Below are positions 50,651 through 59,395 of a DNA stretch of 64,000 nucleotides, piece after piece. Within the stretch, counting starts at the first letter, position 1. Each line of letters begins with the position of its first letter. Origin of the DNA: Nitrospira sp. ST-bin5 (GTDB taxonomy: Bacteria > Nitrospirota > Nitrospiria > Nitrospirales > Nitrospiraceae); NCBI GenBank assembly GCA_002083555.1, contig MSXN01000021.1, positions 139,521-203,520 on the forward strand, read 5' to 3'. The position numbers were made by a program, and so were the translations under genes. The notes under the pieces are model-generated. The model had not been told where the DNA came from. It ran no database searches and saw nothing but the letters and a program-made list of their open reading frames with translations.

Positions 50651-52495
50651 ATGCTACAAATCGAATCAGTCCATAAACAATACTCCACGAGAATTCTGCT
50701 TGAGGGCGCATCAGCCCATCTTCGCCCGGGTTCCCGAGTGGGATTAGTCGGACCGAATGGGGCCGGCAAAACCACGCTCTTTCGAATGATCCTCGGGGAA
50801 GAATCTCCGGACAAAGGCACCATCCGCAAGCGTCCGCGGCTCCGCATCGGGTACCTGCCGCAGGAACTCGAAACAATCATCGGCAAGAATGTGCTGGATG
50901 CGACCCACCGCGATCTCTACCCCGAACACGAGGCAGAGCGGATCCTCATGGGGCTTGGATTTTCCGAGATCGACTTCAGCCGCCAGGTGGAAAAGCTTTC
51001 CGGGGGTTATCGCATGCGAGTCGCCTTAGCCCATCTGCTGCTCACCAACCCCGACGTCCTCATGCTCGATGAGCCGACGAACCACTTGGATAAACCGACC
51101 CAACGCTGGTTCGAGCAATTCCTCCTGGAGTCGGAAATGACGCTGCTGCTCATCAGCCATGACACGGCGTTCCTCGATCGTGTTGTCACTCATATCTGGG
51201 ATCTGCGGCACCATAAGATCGAAGAATATCGCGGCAACTACACAGCCTTCCAACGTCTCAAGGCTGAGCGGGACGCGCAGCGCGAGGCCGCCGCGGGGCG
51301 TCAGGCGAAAGAAGTTGCACGGGTTCAAACCTTCGTGGATCGTTTCCGCTACCAGGCCAACAAAGCCAGCCAGGTTCAGTCGCGCATCAAGCAGCTTGAG
51401 AAGGTCAAGATGATCGAGATCAAGCGCGATCCGAAGCGGGTGAAATTTAAGTTCCCCCTTCCCGCGGCCAGCGGCCGGCAGGTCCTCGAGCTGGAGGGCG
51501 CGGCCAAGCGCTATGGCGAAAAAGTAGTCTATGAGCGAGTCGATTGTTCGATCGAACGAGGCCAGCGCGTCGCACTGGTCGGAGAAAACGGGGCCGGGAA
51601 GAGCACGTTGCTCAAGATGCTGGCTGGCGCACTGGAACCGGATAAAGGCAAGAGATCGGTCGGCCATGGCGTCACGCTGCATTACTTCGCCCAGCACCAG
51701 GCCGAGACCTTAAACCCAGAACATTCGATTCTCCAATCCCTCTCGGAAGTGTCCCATCAAGCGGAGATGAACTTCCTCCGCGGAATTGCCGGCGCCTTTC
51801 TCTTTACCGGTGACGATCAAAAGAAACCGATCAAGGCGCTGAGCGGAGGGGAACGCAACCGCGTTGCGCTCGCACGCATGCTGGTCGAGCCGGCCAACAC
51901 GTTGTTACTCGATGAGCCGACCAACCATCTCGACCCGGCGTCGGTCGACATGCTCACCGATGCCCTCTCGGACTTCCCCGGCACGATCATCTTTATTTCG
52001 CATGACCCTACGTTTCTGACGAGAGTCTGCACACGCGTCATTGAGATCGAAGAGGGCAAGGCCCGCAGCTTTACCGGCGACTACGAGTATTACTTGTGGA
52101 AGAAAGCGCAGGAAATCGAATCCATCAAGGAATCGAGCGACGACTTGAAGGGGGCGGATCGCGGGAAAAACGCCGAACCAACCAGGGCCATGGCGTCGCA
52201 GGCTCCTGCCAAGTCCTCAGCCGGAGACCGTCGGGATTTGAACAAAACCCAAGCCAGACTGGAAAAACAGGTGACACGCGCCGAAGCCGAGATCGCCGAG
52301 TGCGAGTCGAAGATTAAAGCGCGAGACCTTGAGCTGGCCGATCCCTCGCTCTACAAAGAGAAGTCTACAGCCTGGAGCGACTTACAGATCGAGTATGAAG
52401 GGTGGAAGAAGGACCTTGTGCGACTCACTGCCCGATGGGAGACCTTGTCAGCTGAACTCGAAGACGTGAAGCAGAAGCTCACGGCCTTCGCCTAG
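50651..52495 (+). CDS. ABC-F family ATPase (ribosome-associated, Uup/EttA-like)
   Basis: 614 residues with two ABC domains and no membrane segments. Domain 1: Walker A GPNGAGKTT at 34-42, signature LSGGYRMRVALAH, Walker B MLDEPTNHLD. Domain 2: GENGAGKST, LSGGERNRVALAR and LLDEPTNHLD. A basic linker (RFRYQANKASQVQSRIKQLE) joins them, and the C-terminus is a coiled coil (QARLEKQVTRAEAEIAECES) as in Uup-like members. ABC-F proteins bind the ribosomal E-site and relieve stalling. Antibiotic-resistance members look different in the linker, so a housekeeping role is more likely. Confidence 0.92.
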   Translation: MLQIESVHKQYSTRILLEGASAHLRPGSRVGLVGPNGAGKTTLFRMILGEESPDKGTIRKRPRLRIGYLPQELETIIGKNVLDATHRDLYPEHEAERILMGLGFSEIDFSRQVEKLSGGYRMRVALAHLLLTNPDVLMLDEPTNHLDKPTQRWFEQFLLESEMTLLLISHDTAFLDRVVTHIWDLRHHKIEEYRGNYTAFQRLKAERDAQREAAAGRQAKEVARVQTFVDRFRYQANKASQVQSRIKQLEKVKMIEIKRDPKRVKFKFPLPAASGRQVLELEGAAKRYGEKVVYERVDCSIERGQRVALVGENGAGKSTLLKMLAGALEPDKGKRSVGHGVTLHYFAQHQAETLNPEHSILQSLSEVSHQAEMNFLRGIAGAFLFTGDDQKKPIKALSGGERNRVALARMLVEPANTLLLDEPTNHLDPASVDMLTDALSDFPGTIIFISHDPTFLTRVCTRVIEIEEGKARSFTGDYEYYLWKKAQEIESIKESSDDLKGADRGKNAEPTRAMASQAPAKSSAGDRRDLNKTQARLEKQVTRAEAEIAECESKIKARDLELADPSLYKEKSTAWSDLQIEYEGWKKDLVRLTARWETLSAELEDVKQKLTAFA

Positions 52496-52565
52496 CAGAA
52501 TCCAGGAAACATCACGTACAGCGTTGAACGATGGGAAGCTAAACCGGAAGGCCCTGCATCTTCAG

Positions 52566-52955
52566 TTACACGGAAGATCTGATCGTTTCTTCGAGATAGT
52601 AGAAAAGCCAGCGGTTCTTATCTTTGGTCACCAGATCATCCCACACCACTCCCGTCAAAAATCCTTTTTCCCAATCTTTCACCCAGGCGACTGTCCCCTC
52701 CAGCTTTTCCTGCTGATCGGCGCCGTCTGAATCTAAGAATGCGAGAGACACGGTCACTCGCTCATTGATTGGGAACCGATCCTTGGTGTGCAAGCCGGCG
52801 CCGATCTTATTCACATTGTCGAGCACAGCCGTACTGGCGCGGCCCCCGCTTTTAGGTGCGATGAGAGCAGAACCCACCAAGGTCGCACGGACGAACTTGC
52901 GTCGCTCGCTGGCAACCGCGGCTGCAACTGATTGCTTCGACTCTCCGCGCTTCAT
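52566..52955 (-). CDS. PilZ-domain protein
   Basis: 129 residues. ERRKFVRATLVGSALIAP provides the RxxxR c-di-GMP-binding start, and a later LDNVNKIGAGLHTKDRFPIN approximates the D/NxSxxG element with Asn-Lys-Ile-Gly-Ala-Gly, so ligand affinity may be reduced. The beta-barrel continues through VTVSLAFLD and GTVAWVKDWEKGFLTGVVW, followed by a C-terminal helix. PilZ proteins read c-di-GMP and control motility, polysaccharide or pili. It stands alone, between the ABC-F gene and rarA. Confidence 0.8.
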   Translation of the reverse strand: MKRGESKQSVAAAVASERRKFVRATLVGSALIAPKSGGRASTAVLDNVNKIGAGLHTKDRFPINERVTVSLAFLDSDGADQQEKLEGTVAWVKDWEKGFLTGVVWDDLVTKDKNRWLFYYLEETIRSSV

Positions 52956-53005
52956 AAGTCCTAAGTATAACCGATTAGAAAACTTTGTAAACCACCTAAA
53001 ACACC

Positions 53006-54301
53006 TTATGGGCGAGGCTTCGGCCGATAGTACTGCCGTTCTTTCAAGACGTCCGGGAGATGCGCCTGATCGACCTTGGCCTGGGGATCATCATGGACGT
53101 ATCGATACCCTTTCCCATATCCAATCCCCTTCATGAGCGAAGTCACGGCATTCCGCAAATGCAGCGGGACCCCAAGATTTCCATGGGTTTGAGCATCCTC
53201 CTTGGCCTCCAATAAGCCGATATAGGACGCATTGTCCTTCGGTGCAGACGCCAGGTAGGTCGTCCCATGCGCGAGATTTATTTGGGCCTCGGGAAGCCCG
53301 ATAAATTGCACAGCCTGAGCCACAGCATTGGCCACCAAGAGCCCCATGGGATCGGCGTTGCCGACATCCTCTGAAGCAAAAATGACCATGCGGCGTGCGA
53401 TGAATTTCGGATCCTCTCCAGCCTCCAACATCCGCGCAAGCCAATAGAGCGCCCCGTTCGGATCGGAGTCGCGCAGGCTTTTAATGTAGGCGGAAATAAC
53501 ATTGTAATGTTCTTCTCCGGCCTTGTCATACCGGAGCGCCTGTTTATTCAGCGCGACGGTCAGCAACGCCTCGTCAATGAGTCTCATTCCGTCCGCGCCG
53601 ATCGGCGCCTGCGTCACCACAAACTCGGTCGCGGTCAACAACGCACGCGCATCGCCGTTGCCGAATGCGATCAGGCGCTGCCTCGCCCCTGGCGACAGAC
53701 GAGCCTTCAACTGCCCCAGGCCAATCTCTGAGTCGGCGAGTGCCCGGTCAAGAATCTGGCCCAACGCTTCGTCGGACAGCGGCTTGAGCACAACCAGAAT
53801 CGAGCGCGACATCAGCGGGCTGATCACTTCAAATGAGGGATTCTCCGTCGTCGCCCCAACCAAAATCACCGTACCCCGTTCGACGTGGGGAAGAAAGGCA
53901 TCCTGTTGGGCTTTGTTGAAGCGATGGATTTCGTCGACGAAGAGCACTGTCTTCTGCTGCTGCAAGGCGAGCCGGTGTTCGGCCGCCTTGATGATCTCGC
54001 GCAGTTCAGGAATGCCGCCCGTCACTGCCGAGAATGCCACGAAATGCGCTTTCGTGTGGCGGGCGACGAGATGAGCCAGCGTGGTCTTTCCGGATCCCGG
54101 CGGACCCCAGAAGATCACCGATGACAGACGATCGGACTCGATGGCCTTCCGCAGCGGCCGATCCTGTCCGACGATCTCATCCTGCCCGGCAAAGTCGGCA
54201 AACTCCCGCGGACGCATCCGTTCCGCCAGCGGGGCTTCCGCCTTCCTGCCAGACTGGGGAGCAGCGAACAAATCAGGCTCTGGATCACGCGGGATCGGCA
54301 T
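53006..54301 (-). CDS. rarA: Replication-associated recombination protein A
   Basis: 431 residues. AAA+ core: Walker A GPPGSGKTT at 66-74, Walker B LFVDEIHRFN, sensor 1 GATTENPSFE, and the MgsA/WRNIP1 C-terminal tetramerisation domain with SDPNGALYWLARML and VFASEDVGNADPMGL-like segments. It acts at stalled replication forks with SSB. The frame starts at ATG 54301. The next gene is divergent with about 110 bases between. Confidence 0.95.
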   Translation of the reverse strand: MPIPRDPEPDLFAAPQSGRKAEAPLAERMRPREFADFAGQDEIVGQDRPLRKAIESDRLSSVIFWGPPGSGKTTLAHLVARHTKAHFVAFSAVTGGIPELREIIKAAEHRLALQQQKTVLFVDEIHRFNKAQQDAFLPHVERGTVILVGATTENPSFEVISPLMSRSILVVLKPLSDEALGQILDRALADSEIGLGQLKARLSPGARQRLIAFGNGDARALLTATEFVVTQAPIGADGMRLIDEALLTVALNKQALRYDKAGEEHYNVISAYIKSLRDSDPNGALYWLARMLEAGEDPKFIARRMVIFASEDVGNADPMGLLVANAVAQAVQFIGLPEAQINLAHGTTYLASAPKDNASYIGLLEAKEDAQTHGNLGVPLHLRNAVTSLMKGIGYGKGYRYVHDDPQAKVDQAHLPDVLKERQYYRPKPRP

Positions 54302-54412
54302 CGATGGCTCCTGAAAATGAACGGATTGTATACGCCATATGCCTTGATCGCAAACGGCCCCTTGACCAGCAACACCGCCGATGCTACGAAGAGCCTAACT
54401 TCGGAGAGACTT

Positions 54413-55207
54413 GTGCATACAGCAGTGAATGGCATCACCTTGGCTTATAGCGACTCAGGCGCCGGCCTTCCAATTGTCCTACTGCATGCCTTTCCGCTGA
54501 ACCGCACCATGTGGGCTGAGCAGGAAACCGCTCTGTCTTCGCAGTTTCGTGTGATCACAGTCGATCTGCGTGGACACGGCGAATCCGATGCGCCGCTGTG
54601 GCACTACACTCTCGATCAGGCCGCCGACGATGTGCGCGCCCTGTTGGACCATCTAGCCATCACGCAAGCCCTGTTTGTGGGACTGTCGATGGGCGGCTAT
54701 GTCCTCTTGGCGTTCTACCGAAAGTATGCGGACCGGGTAAAAGGAATGGTACTGGCTGACACGAAGGCACAAGCCGATACGCCCGAAGGTAAAGCGGGGC
54801 GCTTCCAGATGGCACAGATCGCTTATACGCAGGGACCGTCCGCCATTGCGGACATCATGATCCGGAAGCTCTTGAGTCCCGTGACGATTCAGTCGAAACC
54901 TGAGATTGTTCAGCGAATCAGAACGATGATCGAAGGGAACCAGATCAGCGGAATTGCGGGAGATTTGATGGCGATGGCCGAGCGACCGGACTCACTGCCG
55001 TTTTTGAAGCAGATCACCTGCCCCACCCAGATCATCGTTGGCGAGCTGGATCAGGCAACCCCGCCGGCTGATGCGAAACTCATGGCCGAGCAAATTCCCC
55101 AAGCCAGGCTGGCCATTATCCCAGAAGCCGCGCACCTGGCAAATATCGATCAGCCGGGAACGTTTACCCGTCTTATTGAAAAATTTGGCTCAGAACTGAA
55201 GACGTAG
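54413..55207 (+). CDS. Alpha/beta-fold hydrolase
   Basis: 264 residues from GTG 54413, chosen because GGAGAG lies four bases before it; the frame opens at 54317 but that part lacks homology-like composition. Motifs: IVLLHAFPLNRTMW (oxyanion HG-type loop as HAF), VDLRGHGESDAP, the nucleophile elbow GLSMGGY with Ser, Asp near VGELDQATPP, and His in EAAHLAN. It resembles 3-oxoadipate enol-lactonase/BioH-like esterases; the real substrate is unknown. It is convergent with folE, 22 bases apart. Confidence 0.85.
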   Translation: MHTAVNGITLAYSDSGAGLPIVLLHAFPLNRTMWAEQETALSSQFRVITVDLRGHGESDAPLWHYTLDQAADDVRALLDHLAITQALFVGLSMGGYVLLAFYRKYADRVKGMVLADTKAQADTPEGKAGRFQMAQIAYTQGPSAIADIMIRKLLSPVTIQSKPEIVQRIRTMIEGNQISGIAGDLMAMAERPDSLPFLKQITCPTQIIVGELDQATPPADAKLMAEQIPQARLAIIPEAAHLANIDQPGTFTRLIEKFGSELKT

Positions 55208-55229
55208 CTGACGGTTACTCTCCCAAGAT

Positions 55230-55874
55230 CTAGTCTGAGGCGCCGCTACCGCTGCGGCGGATGAGCTTCAGGAACTCCAGCCTGGTTTGCTGCTGGGTTC
55301 GGAACGCCCCGAGCATGGAGCTGCTGACCGCGACCGTATTCTGCTTTTCAACACCCCGCATCATCATGCAGAGATGCCGGGCTTCCACGACGACACCCAC
55401 GCCATGCGCGTTGAGCTTGGTCTTGAGCGTCTCCGCGATCTGCACGGTAAGCCGTTCCTGCACTTGAAGCCGGCGCGCGAAGGTATCGACAATGCGGGGA
55501 ATCTTGCTGAGGCCAACCACTTTCTTGTTGGGCAAATACCCCACGTGCACCTTGCCATAAAAGGGCAACAGGTGGTGTTCGCACATGCTGTAGAAATCGA
55601 TGTCTTTCACGATGACCATTTCATCGTACTCAATCGGAAAGAGCGCCCCGTTCAAGAGGTGGTCGATGTCACGGTGATACCCCTGCGTCATGAACGCGAG
55701 CGCCTTGGCCACGCGCTCGGGAGTCTTGAGCAATCCGTTACGGCCCGGGTTCTCCCCAAGCGCCAACAAGGTCTCGGTGACGAGTGCCTGCAGCACACCT
55801 AGATCTGCCGGTCGTTCCGCTCCACCCTCATGCTCAACCGGCTTCCGCCGTTGGCTCGCTGCTCGCTTGGCCAT
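55230..55874 (-). CDS. folE: GTP cyclohydrolase I
   Basis: 214 residues. It turns GTP into 7,8-dihydroneopterin triphosphate for folate, and here perhaps for a 7-deazapurine or biopterin-type branch. Key parts: PERVAKALAFMTQGYHRD, FYSMCEHHLLPFYGKVHVGY (zinc Cys and His), GLSKIPRIVDTFARRLQVQE, and EARHLCMMMRGVEKQ with the second zinc Cys. The first 25 residues are basic and not conserved. It lies nine bases after the pterin synthase homologue, forming a two-gene unit. Confidence 0.95.
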   Translation of the reverse strand: MAKRAASQRRKPVEHEGGAERPADLGVLQALVTETLLALGENPGRNGLLKTPERVAKALAFMTQGYHRDIDHLLNGALFPIEYDEMVIVKDIDFYSMCEHHLLPFYGKVHVGYLPNKKVVGLSKIPRIVDTFARRLQVQERLTVQIAETLKTKLNAHGVGVVVEARHLCMMMRGVEKQNTVAVSSSMLGAFRTQQQTRLEFLKLIRRSGSGASD

Positions 55875-55883
55875 AGTGTCTCC

Positions 55884-56324
55884 CTAGGATCTCGCCGCAA
55901 CCGAGGCCGACCCCGTGTATTCGAAATAATTGTCCCTCGTCTCGATGACGGCGACTTTCTTCAGTTGCCCTTCTGGAATGTCCGCGACGAGCAAATCCCA
56001 GATCAGTAACACCAGGTTTTCCCCTGTCGTTGTCTGCGTAGCAAATCCGGGGTCCTGGTTCAGATCCCGATGATCGAACCGGCTCACAATCCGGTCGGCG
56101 ACGATCCGATCAAGCCCATCGATGTCCATCGATCGCCCGCTCTGCGCGGCACCGGGACTCCCGATCGTCACAAGCACCACATAATTATGTCCGTGCCCGT
56201 TGGGATTGTTGCACTTGCCGAAGACTACCCGGTTTTCTTCAACCGATAAATGGTCGGTGTGCAACCGATGTGCGGCGCAGAATCGATACCGCCTGGTGAT
56301 GCTGCCCTGTCCCATGCCATCCAC
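55884..56324 (-). CDS. 6-pyruvoyl-tetrahydropterin synthase / QueD family protein
   Basis: 146 residues. Zinc ligands appear in FCAAHRL and HGHNY; the catalytic Cys is in FGKCNNPNGHGHNYVV. A family Glu is seen near VAVIETRDNYFEY. The protein acts on dihydroneopterin triphosphate, made by FolE from the next gene, giving 6-pyruvoyl-tetrahydropterin or the queuosine precursor carboxy-tetrahydropterin. Sequence alone does not decide between them, and no queC/queE is in the window. The frame opens at ATG 56324, downstream of the erpA terminator. Confidence 0.87.
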   Translation of the reverse strand: MDGMGQGSITRRYRFCAAHRLHTDHLSVEENRVVFGKCNNPNGHGHNYVVLVTIGSPGAAQSGRSMDIDGLDRIVADRIVSRFDHRDLNQDPGFATQTTTGENLVLLIWDLLVADIPEGQLKKVAVIETRDNYFEYTGSASVAARS

Positions 56325-56336
56325 ACTGACATCGAT

Positions 56337-56381
56337 AAAAAAACGAAGCCAGGATTCCCCTCACGGGCAACCCTGGCTTCG
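56337..56381 (-). terminator. Rho-independent terminator after erpA
   Basis: On the minus strand a ten-base perfect stem (CGAAGCCAGG with CCTGGCTTCG) and an 18-base loop is followed directly by TTTTTTT (56337-56343). It lies 56 bases beyond the erpA stop and just before the pterin synthase gene, which therefore needs its own promoter. Confidence 0.85.
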
Positions 56382-56436
56382 TACTATCTAAAAACTGTAG
56401 GCAGAGTGCGCGTCCTCTTCCTTCCGGTCAATCCGC

Positions 56437-56757
56437 TTAGGCGCTGAAGGAGCTGCCGCAGCCGCAGGTCGTCTTGGCTTGCGGATTCTTGATCGAGAAT
56501 CCTGAGCCCTGAACGCTGTCAACATAATCGACTTCGGCGCCCTGCAAGAGTGGGGCACTCTGGGAATCCATGATGACCTTCACATCACCCTTTTCCACGA
56601 CGGTGTCGTCTTCGCCCATCTTGGACTCAAACGCCATCCCATATTGATAGCCATGGCATCCGCCGCCTCGGACATAGACGCGAAGGCCGACCACATCCTT
56701 CTCTTCTGCCATGAGCTCTCGGATCTTCTGTTCTGCAACTGCTGAAATAGTAACCAT
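56437..56757 (-). CDS. erpA: A-type iron-sulfur carrier, ErpA/IscA-like
   Basis: 106 residues from ATG 56757, with GGAGGAAG four bases upstream. Conserved Cys are in GGGCHGYQYG and the C-terminal CGCGSSFSA, the three ligands of A-type carriers. The central DSQSAPLLQGAEVDYVD is the family loop. It receives Fe-S clusters from a scaffold and delivers them to targets; here the adjacent ferredoxin and NuoF genes are obvious clients. It is followed by a strong terminator. Confidence 0.93.
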   Translation of the reverse strand: MVTISAVAEQKIRELMAEEKDVVGLRVYVRGGGCHGYQYGMAFESKMGEDDTVVEKGDVKVIMDSQSAPLLQGAEVDYVDSVQGSGFSIKNPQAKTTCGCGSSFSA

Positions 56758-56821
56758 TGTCTTCCTCCTGTATCTCCAGATCCGCAACCTGCGATCCGGG
56801 TTGGCTTAGTGTAACACCTCT

Positions 56822-57184
56822 CTACCGAATATCAACTCCCTGCGCCTCTGATTGTATAGCTGAAGGTTCCCCAAACTTAGGATCCGCAAACTTGGACTCC
56901 GGAACCCGCACGACGACATCGCCCAACACTCTCGCCTGACAGCCCAGTCGATGCCATGGTTCACTCAAGTTTTCCCGATCCAGCAAGTCCTGCTCGTCAA
57001 AGTCGATTTCGGACAGATTCTCGCTGCCGGACTGCACCTCGACCCGGCAGGTCGTGCAGGATGCATTGCCGCCGCAATCATGGTTCAGCGAGAAACCCAG
57101 TTCTTTGGCCGCATCCAGCAAGGTGAGATTTCTGGTCACCGTGCCGCTCTTCCCCTGGGGATGTATGAAGGTCACGCGCGGCAT
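56822..57184 (-). CDS. 2Fe-2S ferredoxin, adrenodoxin/Fdx type
   Basis: 120 residues. Cluster ligands are in HDCGGNASCTTCRVEV (C-x5-C-x2-C) and the later LGCQARVLGD, the spacing of ISC-type ferredoxins. The beta-grasp start (RVTFIHPQGKSGTVTRNLTL) and an extended acidic region fit. It likely carries single electrons between Fe-S enzymes. It starts nine bases after nuoF, in the same operon. Confidence 0.9.
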   Translation of the reverse strand: MPRVTFIHPQGKSGTVTRNLTLLDAAKELGFSLNHDCGGNASCTTCRVEVQSGSENLSEIDFDEQDLLDRENLSEPWHRLGCQARVLGDVVVRVPESKFADPKFGEPSAIQSEAQGVDIR

Positions 57185-57193
57185 GATCGACCT

Positions 57194-58486
57194 CTAGACC
57201 CCCACCGCCGCCGGTTTGAACGGACAACGCTGCAATCGGAGGTGCTCTTCGTACTCTTTCTGGAACAGCTTCACGCTGCTTTGCACCAACACCGCGGCGC
57301 CGGTCACCAGCGTGCAGTAGCCGGTCCCCTTCACGAAACCGCACAGTTGCAACAGACTGTCCATGTCCTTTTGCGTGCCCTGGCCCTCTTCGATCTTTGC
57401 CATCAACGTGGCCAGATTGTTCGTCCCCATCCGGCAGGGCGGGCATTGCCCGCAGCTTTCGCCCTTGAAGAAATTCGAATATTTCAGCGTCGCCGCCACC
57501 ATGCAGGTCGCATCGTCGATCACAATCGTTCCGGCACTGCCCAATCCCGTTCCGGCCTTCTTGAGCGAGTCGAAGTCCATCTGCAGATCCAGTTGATCGG
57601 CCGTCACCATCGAAAAAGCCGGACCGCCGGGAAAGACCGCCTTGATCTGCCGACCGCCCTTGACGCCGCCGCCGCACTTCTCGATCAGCTCACGAATCGT
57701 CACGCCCATGGGCATTTCATAGACCCCCGGACGGTTCACCGATCCGCTCAACGAAAACATCATCGTACCGGGACACTTCTCTGTTCCGACCTGCGTAAAC
57801 CAGGCTGCGCCCTTGTACAAAATCCGCGGGATATTGCAGAGCGTCTCCACATTGTTCACTAATGTCGGCTTTCCGTAGAGACCAAAGTCCGTCGGATAAA
57901 ACGGCGGCTTCTGACGGGGCATGGCCGGACGGCCCTGCATCGACTCCAACATCGCAGTTTCTTCACCGGCCACATAACTCCCGTGGCCTTCGAATACCTG
58001 CAGTTCGATGTCGTACCCCTTCCCCAGCACATTCCTCCCTACCAGCCCTCGCGCCTGGGCCTCAGCCAACGCCTTTTTCAGATTCTCCCGCTCTTCTTCG
58101 TATTCGTGGTTCACATAGATGAAGGCGGCTTTGGCTTGAACGGTATGGGCGGCAATCAGGCACCCCTCGATCAATTGATGGGGAAGCGTCTTGAGTAAGT
58201 ATCGATCCTTGAACGTTCCCGGCTCATGCTCGCCGGCATTACAGACAAAATAGTGTTCCTTCACTCGATGATTGAGGACCTTGTCCCATTTGACCCCGGT
58301 CGGGAATCCGGCGCCGCCCCGGCCTCGCAGCCCGGCCTTCTTCAATTCGGCCACGACGTCGTCGGCCTTGAAGCCGTCGACACACCGCTTCCACGCCTCA
58401 TAGCCTCCTACCTTGAGATATCCTTCGATCTCCCAAGGTGCGCCCTCAAGCTTCTGGACTAGACGGGGTTCAGTCGCAATGGACAT
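57194..58486 (-). CDS. nuoF: NADH-quinone oxidoreductase subunit F (NuoF-type flavoprotein)
   Basis: 430 residues from ATG 58486, with GAAGGA six bases upstream. It has the NADH/FMN region GLRGRGGAGFPTGVKWDKVL, GEETAMLESMQGRPAMPRQK and VNNVETLCNIP, and the 4Fe-4S ligands SCGQCPPCRMGTNN and LCGFVKGTGYC. NuoF takes hydride from NADH and passes electrons to NuoE/G. The other nuo genes are not adjacent, so it may be a soluble reductase partner for the ferredoxin next door, or part of a scattered complex I. Length is that of standard NuoF. Confidence 0.93.
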   Translation of the reverse strand: MSIATEPRLVQKLEGAPWEIEGYLKVGGYEAWKRCVDGFKADDVVAELKKAGLRGRGGAGFPTGVKWDKVLNHRVKEHYFVCNAGEHEPGTFKDRYLLKTLPHQLIEGCLIAAHTVQAKAAFIYVNHEYEEERENLKKALAEAQARGLVGRNVLGKGYDIELQVFEGHGSYVAGEETAMLESMQGRPAMPRQKPPFYPTDFGLYGKPTLVNNVETLCNIPRILYKGAAWFTQVGTEKCPGTMMFSLSGSVNRPGVYEMPMGVTIRELIEKCGGGVKGGRQIKAVFPGGPAFSMVTADQLDLQMDFDSLKKAGTGLGSAGTIVIDDATCMVAATLKYSNFFKGESCGQCPPCRMGTNNLATLMAKIEEGQGTQKDMDSLLQLCGFVKGTGYCTLVTGAAVLVQSSVKLFQKEYEEHLRLQRCPFKPAAVGV

Positions 58487-58661
58487 AGACATTCCTTCGA
58501 AAAAATCCGCGAGTTTAGAAGCCGTACTATACGGCTGACTACGCGTCTCCGTCAAGGCAACTCATGGGGAATAGGCCTGAATCTCAAGCAGTTAGGGCAA
58601 GGGCCCTATGGTCTTGGTAGGCATGTAGGGCAATCGAGGGAGGGTACCGGCAGGAGAGATC

Positions 58662-58698
58662 CATTTCGCCGGCAGGGCTTTCCCGGACCGGCGAAATG
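58662..58698 (-). terminator. Hairpin downstream of the PuuD-like gene
   Basis: An 11-base perfect stem, CATTTCGCCGG at 58662-58672 and its complement at 58688-58698, with a 15-base loop. It lies 12 bases after the PuuD-like stop codon. No T-run follows on the minus strand, so it is a possible intrinsic terminator or a stabilising stem. Confidence 0.55.
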
Positions 58699-58710
58699 GC
58701 GAAAACCAAA

Positions 58711-59298
58711 CTACTTGAAGTGGCTGCCGGCCCCCATGAAAAACAGCATGGGAATCGACAACATGAAGTTCACCCGGGACGCGAGGAGGGCCGTCCTCCC
58801 CCATTGCGCCATTTCAGCCGGCGCCGGGGTCCCCTGCGCCGCAGCCGTCACGGCTGCGATAATTTTTTTCTGATTCGGCCAGATAATCGCATGAACATTG
58901 GCCATCATAATGAGACCCAGCAATCCGCCGATTCCCAGCGCAATGGCGCCGGTGCCGCCTTTGGCGTACATGTACCCGTACAGCCCGATGCCCGCCAGCA
59001 CGGTGACCGATGCCCCGTGGCGGAACCAGTTGAGCGCTGCCGGCATGAGCTTCGGAATCACGATATTTTTCGTGGGGCCATCAAGGCTCTTAAGGAACCC
59101 GGCGTTGATCAGGTTAAAGAAATACAAGATCCCGATCCAGGTGATGCCCGCGAGGAAGTGCACCCAGCGCATAATCATCCCGATCCAATCGACTTCACCT
59201 GCGCCGACCCCGGACATACCGAGAAACACCCCTATCAAAATGACGGCCAGCGCGAATCCCGCACCGATCGTCTGCATCGGATCTTCTAGAAATTTCAT
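58711..59298 (-). CDS. PuuD/urate-hydroxylase-like membrane protein
   Basis: 195 residues with about four transmembrane helices: IGAGFALAVILIGVFLGM, WVHFLAGITWIGILYFFNL, VTVLAGIGLYGYMY and LGIGGLLGLIMMANVHAIIW. The WVHFLAGITWIGILYFFN segment and the His in ANVHAIIWPNQK follow the PuuD family pattern, in which the membrane domain is linked to haem or cytochrome. The cytochrome c domain present in full-length PuuD is missing, so urate hydroxylation is doubtful. It stands between malate dehydrogenase and nuoF with gaps of about 95 and 220 bases. Confidence 0.8.
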   Translation of the reverse strand: MKFLEDPMQTIGAGFALAVILIGVFLGMSGVGAGEVDWIGMIMRWVHFLAGITWIGILYFFNLINAGFLKSLDGPTKNIVIPKLMPAALNWFRHGASVTVLAGIGLYGYMYAKGGTGAIALGIGGLLGLIMMANVHAIIWPNQKKIIAAVTAAAQGTPAPAEMAQWGRTALLASRVNFMLSIPMLFFMGAGSHFK

Positions 59299-59395
59299 AG
59301 TTCCCTCTCCTCACACGGTTTATTATTCGACTGCACGTGATGCTGCAGCCCCTTCACAGTTGTCACGCCACCGGCACAATACCGGCACACTGACA

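Noticed and set aside
57194..58486. NAD-reducing hydrogenase or formate dehydrogenase beta subunit instead of NuoF
   Set aside because: No hydrogenase or formate dehydrogenase genes are adjacent and the N-terminal extension typical of HoxF/FdsB is missing; NuoF is the simpler reading.
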